From CBDCKR01 sp964572045 (lineage in GTDB: Bacteria; Gemmatimonadota; Gemmatimonadetes; Longimicrobiales; Gaopeijiaceae): a stretch of 64,000 nucleotides of DNA. Both the position numbers and the translations under genes were made by a program. Positions 44,690 through 53,981 of this stretch are shown piece by piece. Positions within the stretch are counted from its first letter, which is position 1, and every line of letters begins with the position of its first letter. Under the pieces are notes generated by a model that made no database searches, was not told the origin of the DNA, and was given only the letters and a program-made list of their open reading frames with translations. The stretch lies in assembly GCA_964572045.1 (NCBI GenBank), contig CAZNEI010000002.1, positions 1-64,000 on the forward strand. Reading direction: 5' to 3'.

Positions 44690-46212
44690 AGAACGCTCCT
44701 CGCGGCTCGAGATCCGGAAGGACGGCGGGCCGGCGGGCCGGCGGGCGCCGAAGCGTTTCGCTCCGGCGCCAGTTCCTCTTCGTGCTGGTCACGTTTGCTG
44801 TCGTGCTGGGGCCCGTGGGCGGATGGGGCATCTGGCTTGTCGTTAGGGGAGACCTCGAAGCCGAGATGGATGCGAAGGTCCTTCAGGTGGCGAGCACCGC
44901 TGCCCGAGTGGGCTTCTCGACGTCCGGCCTTTCCGCTCTTCGCCCCGGAGACGAGCAACTACTGACGTATAGGAGCCAACAGAGCCGGCTCCGGCAGCTC
45001 CGAGCTGTCGTGGCCGAGGCATGGATTATCCGTCGCACGGCCGCCGGCGACTACACGTCGGTTGTGTCGACGCGGTCCGCCGACGAGGCGCCGATCGGGT
45101 CGTTCACCCACTTCGAGGCCTACGGCGAGGAGATCTCCGAGGCTGAGCGCCTGAACACGGCGACGACGTCCGACCTGTTCTTCGTCGACGGCGAGCCCTA
45201 CAAGTACGGCTTTGTCGGCCTAGGCAACCAAAATCCCGGCGTCGTGCTCGCGATCCGCATGCGGGCCGATTACCTGGCTCCTTTGGTCCTGCTGGGAAAC
45301 CGGATCTTCTGGGCATCGGCTGTCGCTACCGTGATCGCGATTCTCATCGCGCTCTTCATGTCGAAGAGGGTTGCCCGGCCCCTTGAACGGCTGAGCCGGG
45401 TGGCCCTCCGCATTCAGCGCGGCCGCTGGAGCGAGCCCGTGGGTGAGGAGAGGGGGCGCGAGCTCAGGAACCTTTCGAGGGCCATGGAGCGCATGCGCGG
45501 GGGGATCGTGCGGCGGGACGAGCACCTCCGCCTCATGCTTGCGCAGGTGGCGCACGAGATCCGGAATCCACTGGGGGGGCTCGAGCTGCTCGCGGCGGCC
45601 GTCGGGGACTGCGATTCGGAGGAAGAGCGGTCACGCCTGGTGGGCCGGATCCGAAGCGAGGTCCAGGCGCTCAATGTCATCATTCACGATTTCCTTGCCT
45701 TCGCCAAGCCGCTTGAGCCCGACGTGCGCGCGCACGACGTCTGTCGGCCCGTGCGGGAGGCCGTGGAGCTCGTGGCACTCGAGACCCGCGGCGCCTGCAC
45801 ACTGGAGCTTGACCCCCCCGACGAGCCGCTCGTAGCGTTCGCCGACCCGAGCCACGTCAAGCGTGTCACGCTGAACCTGCTTAGGAACGCGGCCCAAGCA
45901 GGTGACCACGTAAACGTAACCTGCGAGGTACTCGGCGGCGAGGTGCGTGTGATCGTCAAAGACAACGGTCCGGGCATCCCCGAGAGGCTCCGGGACCGGA
46001 TCTTCGAGCCTTTCGTCTCCGAGAGGGAACAGGGGGCCGGACTGGGGCTGGCCATCGTCAAGAGGCTGGTCATCGCTAACGGCGGACGCGTGACGCTCTT
46101 GAGCGATGGCGAATCGGCGGGCGGCGATTCTGTTGTGAGGGGTGCGGAGTTCCGCGTATACTTCAACGGGTCGGACGAGTTCCCCGTCCAACCGATGTCG
46201 CGAGCCACGTAA
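44680..46212 (+). CDS. Membrane sensor histidine kinase (NtrB/ZraS-like)
   Basis: A 510-residue kinase. A basic N-tail is followed by one membrane helix (about 32-56), a ~150-residue extracytoplasmic domain of unknown type (58-205), a second helix (207-228), HAMP (229-282), the H box AQVAHEIRNPLGGLELLAAAV with phosphoacceptor H292, and a HATPase domain with NLLRNAAQAGD (N box), DNGPGIPE and GAGLGLAIVKRL. The start overlaps the lipoprotein stop. The adjacent sigma-54 response regulator is the evident partner. The signal is unknown. Confidence 0.93.
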   Translation: MRLKNAPRGSRSGRTAGRRAGGRRSVSLRRQFLFVLVTFAVVLGPVGGWGIWLVVRGDLEAEMDAKVLQVASTAARVGFSTSGLSALRPGDEQLLTYRSQQSRLRQLRAVVAEAWIIRRTAAGDYTSVVSTRSADEAPIGSFTHFEAYGEEISEAERLNTATTSDLFFVDGEPYKYGFVGLGNQNPGVVLAIRMRADYLAPLVLLGNRIFWASAVATVIAILIALFMSKRVARPLERLSRVALRIQRGRWSEPVGEERGRELRNLSRAMERMRGGIVRRDEHLRLMLAQVAHEIRNPLGGLELLAAAVGDCDSEEERSRLVGRIRSEVQALNVIIHDFLAFAKPLEPDVRAHDVCRPVREAVELVALETRGACTLELDPPDEPLVAFADPSHVKRVTLNLLRNAAQAGDHVNVTCEVLGGEVRVIVKDNGPGIPERLRDRIFEPFVSEREQGAGLGLAIVKRLVIANGGRVTLLSDGESAGGDSVVRGAEFRVYFNGSDEFPVQPMSRAT

Positions 46213-46237
46213 CCTCCTCTGGCAAGCAGCACGCGCC

Positions 46238-47635
46238 ATGGCCAACGTCCTCATCATCGACGACCACGACAGCATCCGGGAAGGGCTCGAGCTTCTTCTC
46301 CGCAAGCGTGGCCATCGGACCTCGTCGGCGGAAGACGGAGAGACCGGGCTGGAGCTTCTCCGGGACGAAGGCGCCGACCTGGTCATCACCGACCTGAAGA
46401 TGTCCAAGATGGACGGGATCGAGGTGCTCCAGCAGGTGCGTGGCCTGTCGCCCGACTCGGAGGTCATGGTCATTACGGCGTTCGGCACGATCGAAGAGGC
46501 CGTAGTGGCCATGAAGGAGGGGGCCGTCGACTTCATCACCAAGCCGTTTTCTTCGGAGGAATTCGGGGTGAAGGTCGACCGTATCCTCAACGACCGCGAA
46601 GAGCGCTTGCGCCTGCGCAAGGAGAACGAAACGCTCAGGGTCGAGAACACCTATCTGCGCGAGGAAGCCGAGGCGCGCTACGGCGAGATGGTGGGTGCAT
46701 CGCCTCCCATGGAAGAGGTGTTCCGGATGGTCGACCGCGTAGCCGCGAGCGACTCGACGGTCATGATCTACGGCGAGTCGGGGACCGGCAAGGAGCTCGT
46801 GGCCCGTGCGATCCACGCCCGCTCCGACCGCGCTGACGGACCGTTCGTCCGTGTCAACTGCGGCGCGCTCACCGAGAGCCTTCTCGACTCCGAGCTCTTC
46901 GGGCATGAACGGGGTGCGTTCACGGGCGCGGAGAAACGGCGTCGCGGGCGCTTCGAGCTCGCGCACGAGGGCACGCTTTTTCTCGACGAGATCTCGACCA
47001 TCGCGCCGGCGACCCAGGTGAGGCTCCTCCGGGTCCTCCAGGAGCGGGAACTGGAGCGGGTAGGTGGCGAAGAGACGATCCAGGTGGATGTGCGCATCAT
47101 CGTGGCGACGAACATTCCCGTGAGTGATCTCGTACCCGCCCACGGATTTCGGGAGGATCTCTTCTACCGGCTGCACGTTGTGCCGATGACGATCCCTCCG
47201 CTGCGCGAACGGATGTCCGACGTCCCACTGCTGGTCCAGTACTTCATCGAGAAGCTCAATGGACGGACGCGCTCACGGGTGCGCTCGGTTAGCATGAACG
47301 CGATGGCCAAGCTCGCGTCCTACCGTTGGCCAGGCAACGTGAGGGAGCTCGAGAACGTGATCGAACGGGCACTGGTCCTCGCCGGGAGCGAGATGCTTGA
47401 GCCCGACGACATCCCGTTGCCCGGCGATGGCGAAGAGCCGTTCGCCCGGGTGCCCGACGCGGGAATCCCCGACAGCGGCATGGACCTGAACCGCATGGTC
47501 GAGACTATGGAAGCGCAGATGCTGCGGCACGCTCTCCGCAAGGCCAAGGGGGTGAAGGCCGAGGCAGCGCGGCTTCTCGGGCTCAAAGCCAGCGCTCTGT
47601 ACTACAAGCTGGAGAAGTACGGGATAGAGGCATGA
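46238..47635 (+). CDS. Sigma-54-dependent response regulator (NtrC family)
   Basis: A 465-residue activator. The receiver domain has acidic IIDDH and phospho-acceptor D52 (VITDLKMSKMDG). The AAA+ domain has YGESGTGKELVARAIH (Walker A), the sigma-54-contacting GAFTGAEKRRRGRF loop, TLFLDEIS (Walker B) and SYRWPGNVRELENVIERAL. The C-terminal Fis-type helix-turn-helix is EAARLLGLKASALYYKLEKYG. It follows the kinase by 25 nt. Activation needs RpoN promoters; I did not find a clear GG-N10-GC site in the window. Start ATG 46238. Confidence 0.95.
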   Translation: MANVLIIDDHDSIREGLELLLRKRGHRTSSAEDGETGLELLRDEGADLVITDLKMSKMDGIEVLQQVRGLSPDSEVMVITAFGTIEEAVVAMKEGAVDFITKPFSSEEFGVKVDRILNDREERLRLRKENETLRVENTYLREEAEARYGEMVGASPPMEEVFRMVDRVAASDSTVMIYGESGTGKELVARAIHARSDRADGPFVRVNCGALTESLLDSELFGHERGAFTGAEKRRRGRFELAHEGTLFLDEISTIAPATQVRLLRVLQERELERVGGEETIQVDVRIIVATNIPVSDLVPAHGFREDLFYRLHVVPMTIPPLRERMSDVPLLVQYFIEKLNGRTRSRVRSVSMNAMAKLASYRWPGNVRELENVIERALVLAGSEMLEPDDIPLPGDGEEPFARVPDAGIPDSGMDLNRMVETMEAQMLRHALRKAKGVKAEAARLLGLKASALYYKLEKYGIEA

Positions 47636-48570
47636 TCTCCAAGGTCTGGACCCTCGCAAGCTCCTGGACGGCGAAGAGCTCGCCGCTACGGGCGGCGGTT
47701 GCTCTCCTGACCATGACGATCGCGGGGGGAAGCCTCGCGGCCCAGGCCCCGGTCAACCTCACGCAGGCCCGTCTCGCCTATCAGGCTGCGGAGCTCGAGG
47801 CGGAGGCGGCCCGCCTGGCCTTCGAGGCCCGTGACCACCAATGGACCGAGGTCATGGATTCCATCACGGCGTCCCGCGATCGGGGGGACGACGAGATGAG
47901 GGCCACGTGGTTCGCTCAGGCGGAGACCCTGGCCGGTGCCCGGAGCGCCGCGCGGGAGCGCCTTGAGGAGCAGAGCCGTCTTGTTCGGGACCGTGGCGGC
48001 CGCTTCGCGACGCTCCTCGACCAGGAGATCGAGCGGCTCGTTCAGGCGGCCGACACCGCCAGCGCCCTCAGTTTCCGTAACATCAACGCCATCGTCGGAG
48101 ACCTTGAAGTCGAGCGTGACCAGCTCGTGCGGGAGAGCACGGCGAACGTCCAGGACGTGGCCCTCGCGTCCATCTCCATCGACCCCATCGACGGCCCCGA
48201 CGACATTCTCGCAAAGGCGGAGCTGCTGGAGTACAGGGCCCAGCAAGCCGACGAGAACATCCTGGACATCGACAATCAGCTGGGCACACTGAGGCAGCGC
48301 GAGCGCTTCGACCGGAGCCGTCGTGACAACCTCTCCGAGCTGGGGCGATTCGACGACAACCGTCTTCCTGTGGGACCCGCCGGCCGCGGACCGGACCCGG
48401 ATCCGGTGGTGAGCGTGGTACCCGCCGACTCCGTCGCCGTGGATTGGCCGCGCACGCTTGAGGACCAGATCGAGGGGCTCGAGCGGCTGCGCCGGGACCT
48501 TGTGAGCTTCCGTGACCAGCTCAGAGCCCGGGCGACGAGCTGGCGCAGCGTCGCGGGGGCGGACGGGTGA
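47632..48570 (+). CDS. Exported coiled-coil protein, hypothetical
   Basis: A 312-residue exported protein. The signal sequence is at about 17-37 (RAAVALLTMTIAGGSLAAQA), followed by long helices with heptad character (RLAYQAAELEAEAARLAFEA, then SAARERLEEQSRLVRDRGGRF and RRDLVSFRDQLRARATSW). There are no conserved catalytic residues. Its ATG overlaps the response-regulator stop by 4 nt. Probably a periplasmic structural or sensor-associated protein. I cannot assign a family. Confidence 0.7.
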   Translation: MISKVWTLASSWTAKSSPLRAAVALLTMTIAGGSLAAQAPVNLTQARLAYQAAELEAEAARLAFEARDHQWTEVMDSITASRDRGDDEMRATWFAQAETLAGARSAARERLEEQSRLVRDRGGRFATLLDQEIERLVQAADTASALSFRNINAIVGDLEVERDQLVRESTANVQDVALASISIDPIDGPDDILAKAELLEYRAQQADENILDIDNQLGTLRQRERFDRSRRDNLSELGRFDDNRLPVGPAGRGPDPDPVVSVVPADSVAVDWPRTLEDQIEGLERLRRDLVSFRDQLRARATSWRSVAGADG

Positions 48571-49700
48571 TGAGAGCGAGGGCCTTCGGACTCGTCGGAG
48601 CACTCGTGCTCGCCGCGGCCGGGAGCCAACCGGCAGGGAGCCAGGTGATCCGCGACCTGGTAGTCACGGGTGGCGTGGCCGGGGAGGGCTACTCCGGCAA
48701 TCTCTCGGCCGTGACGATCCCCGTGATCGATAGCATAGACAATGCGGCGGCAGCGGTGGGGCAGTTTTCGGCCCGCCTCGACATGGATCTGCTCCCGGAC
48801 CGGGACCGGAGCCTCCTCGACGTCACGGTGGACGCAGGGCTCCGGCAATTTGCCGCCACCGGCTTCAAGATCCGCGACTACGCGCCGCGCGAGTGGGTCG
48901 GCAGCGTCAACGCGAACTACTCAAGGGGGCTTCAGGGATGGGGCAGCCTCCTGGTCACAGGTGGCTTCAGGGGACGCGCCGTGGAGGACCGCCCGCCCAT
49001 GCCGCTCTTCCTCCAGCCCGGCTACAACCAGTGGACTGGAGGTGCCCTGCTGCGCTATCTGGCTACTGGGGGAGTGTCTTTCGACGTCGGCCTGAGCGGA
49101 GAAATCGAGAACTATCAGGGCGTGGAGCTCCTGCCCCAGCTCAATCTCCTCGACCACCGTGGCGTGGCCGGTCGGGCAGGCGTGAACTGGGCGACGCGGA
49201 GTCACTGGGCACTCCGACTCTTCGGACAGTTCGAGCGCTCGACGTACCCGCAGCAGGGAAGCTTCGATCCGGCCGACCCGTTCCGCCGCGACGAGACCCT
49301 CAAGATCGGCGGCTCCTTGACCTACTCGGGCGGGACCCTGCTCGTTGACGCCGGCGTCGAGGGAACACGCAACCGCTCGAACTCCCGCAGGCCCGAATAC
49401 GACGCGTTGGTACTCCGCGTCAACATTACGTATCCGCTGCCGTGGTCGATCATCGCCGACGGAGTTGTCGTGGCCACCGGGAAGAGCTACTTGCACGAGA
49501 CCGAGTTCGTGCGTCTCGTGCCGGGTGAGGAGGCCGACAACGCATCGCAGGCCTATCTGACCCTGAGCCGGCCGGTGGCGCCCAACCTCGACGCGGCACT
49601 GCAGTTCGGATGGACGCGCGCGGAGACCGACGTGGGCGACCAGTATTACGAGCGCTACGGAGTCACGGCTCTCTTCCGCTACCGTCCAAACGGGGGCTGA
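48570..49700 (+). CDS. Probable outer-membrane beta-barrel protein
   Basis: A 376-residue exported protein (signal ALVLAAAGSQPAGSQ, residues 8-26). The mature part alternates short Gly/Asp turns with aromatic-rich strands such as WVGSVNANYSRGL, SFDVGLSGEIENYQGVEL and HWALRLFGQFERSTY, ending with a strand-like YYERYGVTALFRYRPNGG. Many short beta strands suggest an outer-membrane barrel. It overlaps the coiled-coil gene by 1 nt and is the last gene of the operon. About 228 bases of gene-free DNA follow. Confidence 0.65.
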   Translation: MRARAFGLVGALVLAAAGSQPAGSQVIRDLVVTGGVAGEGYSGNLSAVTIPVIDSIDNAAAAVGQFSARLDMDLLPDRDRSLLDVTVDAGLRQFAATGFKIRDYAPREWVGSVNANYSRGLQGWGSLLVTGGFRGRAVEDRPPMPLFLQPGYNQWTGGALLRYLATGGVSFDVGLSGEIENYQGVELLPQLNLLDHRGVAGRAGVNWATRSHWALRLFGQFERSTYPQQGSFDPADPFRRDETLKIGGSLTYSGGTLLVDAGVEGTRNRSNSRRPEYDALVLRVNITYPLPWSIIADGVVVATGKSYLHETEFVRLVPGEEADNASQAYLTLSRPVAPNLDAALQFGWTRAETDVGDQYYERYGVTALFRYRPNGG

Positions 49701-49928
49701 CGAGCGCGCCTCGATCCTGTCGATGACCTGACACGCTCCCGCAAACCCGCACCGCTTCACGCCGTTCCCGTTCCGGGCGGCAAGGGAAGGGCACCGAGTC
49801 GGGACTGGGAGGTGTGGGAGAGTTGATGGACGGGTGTTCTTGCTCACCGTAGGAGCGAAGCCTAACCTGCCGACTGCCCATGATCAGAATAACACCTTGC
49901 ACACAACGGACTTACCCGTCTCTCCGAG

Positions 49929-51470
49929 GTGCCTCCGTCCGGCTCGTACGTGTCGATTCTGCACGCTAGGCGGTCCGTCTACTGGGCGGCCGCGGTCCAG
50001 CTGCCAGCCGTCCTTGGGCTCTCGGCTGCGTCTGGGTTGCCCCAGGAGCCCGAGCCCCTTGTCGTCCTGGCCGCGTCGAGCCTCCAGGACGTGCTGCCCG
50101 CCGTCGCCGAGGCGTGGCAGGGCTCCCGAGACGCGCCCGTACGGTTCAGCTTCGACGCCACCTCCCGTCTGGCGCCCCAGGTGTTCCGGGGGGCGCCGGC
50201 CGACGTCTTCATCTCGGCCGATCTCGACTGGATGGGGTGGCTCGAAGAGAGGGGGAGCGTCGTCCCCGCCTCCGTCCGTCCGATCCTGACCAATCGGCTG
50301 GTTCTTGCGGTCCCTTCGGGAGCTTTCGTACCGCTGGACCCGCAAGACCTTGAGGACCCAAGGGTCGGAAGGATCGCGCTGGCAGGCGAAGACGTGCCGG
50401 TGGGACGGTATGCGAGAGCGGCGCTCGAGCTTGCAGGCGTCTGGGAACGCATACAAGACCGGGTGATCCGGGGCGGGAGCGCGCGTGGCACTCTCGAATG
50501 GGTGGCCCGTCACGAGGCCGACGCGGGCGTCGTGTACCGGACGGACGCCCTCGCCGCGAGCCGCGTGCGGATCGCGTTCGAGTTTCCTTCGGATGGATAT
50601 CCGCAAGTCGTCTACCCGGGTGCCGTGGCGGCCGGATCAGGAAACCCCCGGTCGGCGGACGCCTTTCTGGACTTCCTGGGCGGGCCCGAAGCGCAGGCCA
50701 TATTCGCCCGGTCGGGCTTTGGCCCGGCGGATGCGCTGCAAGCCGACGCGGCCGCTCCGGGAGCTCCTGAACGGCGGTTCACGCTGTCTCCGGCGTCGGC
50801 CGTCCGCCTCTCCCTCTTCGTCGCCTTCGGGGCTGTGCTCTTGGGACTCGTGCCCGCGGTCGCGGTAGGGTGGGTTCTCGCGCGCAGTGACTTTTTCGGG
50901 AAGACCTTTGTGTCCATGGTTTTCATGGCTCCGCTGGTCATTCCACCCGTCGTCACCGGCTTCCTCCTCCTCGCCGTGTTGGGCCGGCAATCGGTGGTCG
51001 GCGGTTTTCTCGACGCCATCGGCTTGCCGGTGCCCTTCACGATCCTGGGTGCGACGCTGGCGGCGCTCGTGGTGGGCTTTCCGCTTTACGTCATGGCGGT
51101 GCGCGGTGCGTTCGAGTCGGTGGACCGGCGTTACGAGGAGGTCTCCTGGACGCTCGGAGTGCCTCGCGCACCGACGTTCCGACGCATCTCACTGCCCCTG
51201 GCACTGCCGGGCATCGCGGCGGGTAGTGTCCTCGCCTTTGCACGGGCTCTCGGAGAGTTCGGAGCGACGGTTGTCCTGGCCGGCAACCTGGAGGGCGAAA
51301 CCCGCACCATTGCCTTGGCGATCTACTCCCTCCTCGAGTCTCCGACTGGTCGAGGCGCGGCTTGGACGCTCGCGGTGGCGAGCGTCGTGCTCTCCTTCGT
51401 AGCGCTCTTCGGCTTTGAGTCCCTGTCACGGTGGCAGCGCAGGCGTCTGGAGGACCATCGTGAGCGCTGA
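49929..51470 (+). CDS. Fused molybdate-type ABC transporter binding protein and permease (ModA-ModB)
   Basis: A 513-residue protein joining two normally separate genes. Residues ~17-38 form a signal/anchor, ~40-285 are a ModA-type binding domain (VVLAASSLQDVLPAVAEAW, GAPADVFISADLDWM, RLVLAVPSG, YRTDALA), and ~290-505 are a ModB-type permease with membrane helices and the EAA loop (EVSWTLGVPRAPTFRRISLPLALPGIAAG split). An oxyanion such as molybdate, tungstate or sulfate is implied. The ATPase gene overlaps its end by 11 nt. The GTG start at 49929 is provisional. No ModE or molybdenum-cofactor gene is nearby. Confidence 0.85.
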   Translation: MPPSGSYVSILHARRSVYWAAAVQLPAVLGLSAASGLPQEPEPLVVLAASSLQDVLPAVAEAWQGSRDAPVRFSFDATSRLAPQVFRGAPADVFISADLDWMGWLEERGSVVPASVRPILTNRLVLAVPSGAFVPLDPQDLEDPRVGRIALAGEDVPVGRYARAALELAGVWERIQDRVIRGGSARGTLEWVARHEADAGVVYRTDALAASRVRIAFEFPSDGYPQVVYPGAVAAGSGNPRSADAFLDFLGGPEAQAIFARSGFGPADALQADAAAPGAPERRFTLSPASAVRLSLFVAFGAVLLGLVPAVAVGWVLARSDFFGKTFVSMVFMAPLVIPPVVTGFLLLAVLGRQSVVGGFLDAIGLPVPFTILGATLAALVVGFPLYVMAVRGAFESVDRRYEEVSWTLGVPRAPTFRRISLPLALPGIAAGSVLAFARALGEFGATVVLAGNLEGETRTIALAIYSLLESPTGRGAAWTLAVASVVLSFVALFGFESLSRWQRRRLEDHRER

Positions 51471-52101
51471 GACCGGGTCTCTTTACGCGAGGATCCGCCT
51501 GCCCCTCGACGCCTTCGAGCTAGACGTGGAGTGGAACCCGAGCAGCCCCATGGTCGCGATCGTCGGCCCCTCGGGCTCGGGAAAGAGCTCGCTGCTCCGC
51601 GTCCTCGCGGGGCTGGAGCCCACGGCCCAGGGTAGGGTGCGGGTCAACGGAGACGTCTGGCTCGACACGGACGGTGGTGTGTATGTGCCGCCGTGGGAGC
51701 GGAGAGTCGGGTGGGTACCCCAGGAAGCCCTGCTCTTCCCTCACCTCTCCGTGCGCGAGAACCTGGCGTACACCGGGCCGGCCGCGTCGGACGTGACGGC
51801 GGTCTCCGAGTTGCTCTCGCTCTCGGAGCTTCTTGAGCGGCGGCCCCGCTTCCTGTCGGGCGGGGAGCGGCAGAGGGTGGCCTTGGGCAGGGCGCTACTC
51901 TCCAACCCCAGGCTTCTCCTTCTCGACGAGCCGTTTTCGGCGCTCGACCGTCCCCTGAGGCGAGAGATAGCCACGGCGGTGCGCGACCATGCGCGAGAGC
52001 ACGAAACCCCGCTCGTTCTCGTGAGCCACGACGAGGCCGATGCGGCGCTCCTGGCCGACCAGAGCTGGACCCTCGTAGCCGGACGGCTCACGCAGACTTG
52101 A
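51460..52101 (+). CDS. modC: Molybdate-type ABC transporter ATPase (ModC-like, short)
   Basis: A 213-residue ABC ATPase: Walker A GPSGSGKSSLLRVLAG, Q-loop WVPQEALLFPHLSVREN, signature LSGGERQRVALGRALL, Walker B LLLLDEPFSALD and switch LVSHDEADAALLAD. The GTG at 51460 has GGAGG upstream and overlaps the permease by 11 nt. ModC proteins usually have a C-terminal MOP (molybdate-binding) domain of about 130 residues; this one ends right after the ATPase core, so it lacks trans-inhibition by oxyanion. ModC is the best call from context; the family alone would not decide. Confidence 0.82.
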   Translation: MSAETGSLYARIRLPLDAFELDVEWNPSSPMVAIVGPSGSGKSSLLRVLAGLEPTAQGRVRVNGDVWLDTDGGVYVPPWERRVGWVPQEALLFPHLSVRENLAYTGPAASDVTAVSELLSLSELLERRPRFLSGGERQRVALGRALLSNPRLLLLDEPFSALDRPLRREIATAVRDHAREHETPLVLVSHDEADAALLADQSWTLVAGRLTQT

Positions 52102-52153
52102 GGGACGGGGGACAAGACGAAGCCGCCTTCTACCTTGCGGCAGACTGCGGGAC

Positions 52154-52169
52154 CCCGAGGTGCCTCGGG
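52154..52169. terminator. GC hairpin between convergent modC and lipid-kinase genes
   Basis: CCCGAG (52154-52159) and CTCGGG (52164-52169) with a GTGC loop, about 50 nt after the modC stop. No U-tract. It may act as a two-way factor-assisted terminator. Nothing else was recognised between 52102 and 52316. Confidence 0.3.
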
Positions 52170-52316
52170 TCGGATTGCGGAGTGTGCGAGGATCGGTTGC
52201 TCGTGGTTGGCGGGCACACCCGCTACCGGAGTGTGGGCGTCCGGGTCCGGCCGGGGGAAGGCGAGTGCCGGGCGCCGGTCCCGCCGATGCGAAGAACACC
52301 CGAGACTGCTGGGCGC

Positions 52317-53282
52317 TCAGGCCGGAACCACGATCCTTAGGACCGCGCGCACCACTTCTACGACGACATCCGGACCGTCGGCCTGCCAGAGCTCCCCGTC
52401 CACCTCGTACTTGGGCGGCTGCTCGGCGCGGACCGTGAATCGTCCGCTCTGACGCACTCGCACGTGCCGCGAGCGCGTATGGCGGCCCTTCTCGGCCATC
52501 CGAAAGAGCTTCGCCCGGCCCAGCGGTGTGGTGTCACGGATCGCGCAGGCGTCTAGGAGCCCGTCGTCGACCTCCGCCTCCGGAGCGATCGGAAACCCGC
52601 CGCCGAAGAACCGCCCGTTGGAGACGGTGAGCATGAGATGGCTTCCGTCCAGGACGGGTCTGTCGCTCGCGAGCGCGAGCCCCACGCCGGGGAAGGAGAA
52701 GAGGTTCTTTGCGGCGGCCACCTTGTAGAGCGCGGCTCCCCTCAGGTAGCGGGCGCGGGCGGTATCCTCGATGACCGCCACGTCGAAGCCAAACCCGACG
52801 AGGTTGAGGAAGTGACGCCCTCTTCCTGCTTTCGGGACGCCGACCCCAGGCCCCAGGGGCCTGCCGCGGGTGAGGATGCGGCCCACGTCCACGGTTCTCA
52901 CCCTCCCGCGCGCGAGCGTCCGGACGTCGCCCTCGCTGTCCTTGCCGAGCGGGCCGAAGTTACGCCCGAAGTCGTTGCCGGTTCCGGCGGCCAGGAGGCC
53001 GAGAGCCACGTGCTCGGCACCCGAGGCCACCACCCGGTCCGCCACGTTGCTCCAGGTGCCGTCTCCTCCTACGGCCACGATGAGGCCGAAGTCCCCGCTT
53101 CCGAGGGCTTGGTCGGCGAGGATGGCTTCCTGTCCGGGCGCTTCGGTGGCGGCATGCTCGAATCCCGGAAGGTGCTGCCCGAGAAGCTTGAGCAGCTGAT
53201 CCATGCGGCGTGCCCCGCTGCCCCGGCCTGCGGCCGGGTTGAAGATGACGAAGGCTCGCTTGGAACTTCGGCCGGACGGCAT
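52317..53282 (-). CDS. Lipid kinase (diacylglycerol / sphingoid-base kinase-like, LCB5 superfamily)
   Basis: A 321-residue DAGK-catalytic-domain protein. The N-terminus begins FVIFNPAAGRGSGARRM, the ATP site is IVAVGGDGTWSNVADRV, and LAAGTGNDFGRNFG follows; LLDACAIRD lies near the C-terminal domain. This superfamily phosphorylates diacylglycerol, sphingoid bases or ceramide, usually with the membrane as substrate source. It ends the three-gene set with the ADC-like protein (27 nt upstream) and the oxoamine synthase. That context favours a role in phosphorylating an unusual long-chain lipid; plain diacylglycerol kinase remains possible. Confidence 0.85.
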   Translation of the reverse strand: MPSGRSSKRAFVIFNPAAGRGSGARRMDQLLKLLGQHLPGFEHAATEAPGQEAILADQALGSGDFGLIVAVGGDGTWSNVADRVVASGAEHVALGLLAAGTGNDFGRNFGPLGKDSEGDVRTLARGRVRTVDVGRILTRGRPLGPGVGVPKAGRGRHFLNLVGFGFDVAVIEDTARARYLRGAALYKVAAAKNLFSFPGVGLALASDRPVLDGSHLMLTVSNGRFFGGGFPIAPEAEVDDGLLDACAIRDTTPLGRAKLFRMAEKGRHTRSRHVRVRQSGRFTVRAEQPPKYEVDGELWQADGPDVVVEVVRAVLRIVVPA

Positions 53283-53309
53283 GGAGGGCGCTCGTGACCC
53301 GGGGGAGCC

Positions 53310-53981
53310 TCAGACGCTCTCCAAGGGGGAGAAGATCTCCACGCCACCCTTCATCCACTGCTCCCTGAACGGATAGTCGGCGATCTCGTCGAGTGTGAGC
53401 CCGGCAGTCATCTCGTGTTCGTACAGGGTGAGCGAGCCGCGCTCGAACTCGTGCTCGCTGTAGCCTCCGCCCCGCATTGTCAGGTTCGACTTGTAGTTGC
53501 CCGTCGAGTCGGTCATGAACGCGTGGAAGAGCAGCTCGGCCGGCTCGAACTGGTGGCTCGTGCCGCTCATCTCGCAGATGGGGTCGCCGTTCGTGCTCGC
53601 CAGCACGGAGATCTCTCCTTCTCTCTCCGTGAAGTCCACGTCGATGTCACGCATGAGATGGGGCAACCTCCAGCGCTGGATTCCCTCCTTGCGCCCGAAC
53701 TCCGTGCTTGTCGCCACGATGAACGGATAAAGCGCCGCCTTGGGCAGTGCGTCGCCCGGCTTCACGAGCGGCGGCACCAGGATCGAGAGCACCAGCTCCT
53801 GGTAGATCCCCCCGTCTCCCTCGTAGAAGTCGAAGGCGGTCACCGACAGGATGCTCCGTTCGTGCTGGATCTCCAGCGGTTGCAGGTGAGGGGGAAGGAG
53901 CCGCCTCGCGTCGGAGGTCGGCATCTCGTAGAGGCAGCTCAGCCCGTTGTGGAAGTAATAGTATCCTCTGTCTTCGGGCAT
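53310..53981 (-). CDS. Acetoacetate-decarboxylase-like protein
   Basis: A 223-residue protein of the ADC superfamily. LYEMPTSDARRLLPPHLQPL is the typical start and ALYPFIVATSTEFGRKEG the conserved middle strand pair. The region where true ADC enzymes have the Schiff-base Lys (usually G-x-PKK) reads GIQRWRLPHL here, so decarboxylase activity is doubtful. The start ATG (AAAGGT upstream) lies inside the end of the oxoamine synthase gene, a 43-nt overlap, so they are translationally coupled. It may use the ADC fold for another reaction on a lipid intermediate. Cytoplasmic. Confidence 0.75.
   Translation of the reverse strand: MPEDRGYYYFHNGLSCLYEMPTSDARRLLPPHLQPLEIQHERSILSVTAFDFYEGDGGIYQELVLSILVPPLVKPGDALPKAALYPFIVATSTEFGRKEGIQRWRLPHLMRDIDVDFTEREGEISVLASTNGDPICEMSGTSHQFEPAELLFHAFMTDSTGNYKSNLTMRGGGYSEHEFERGSLTLYEHEMTAGLTLDEIADYPFREQWMKGGVEIFSPLESV

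Noticed and set aside
49701..49928. Possible molybdenum-responsive riboswitch or ModE site upstream of the transporter
   Set aside because: No recognisable Moco-riboswitch core or ModE palindrome could be found by eye.
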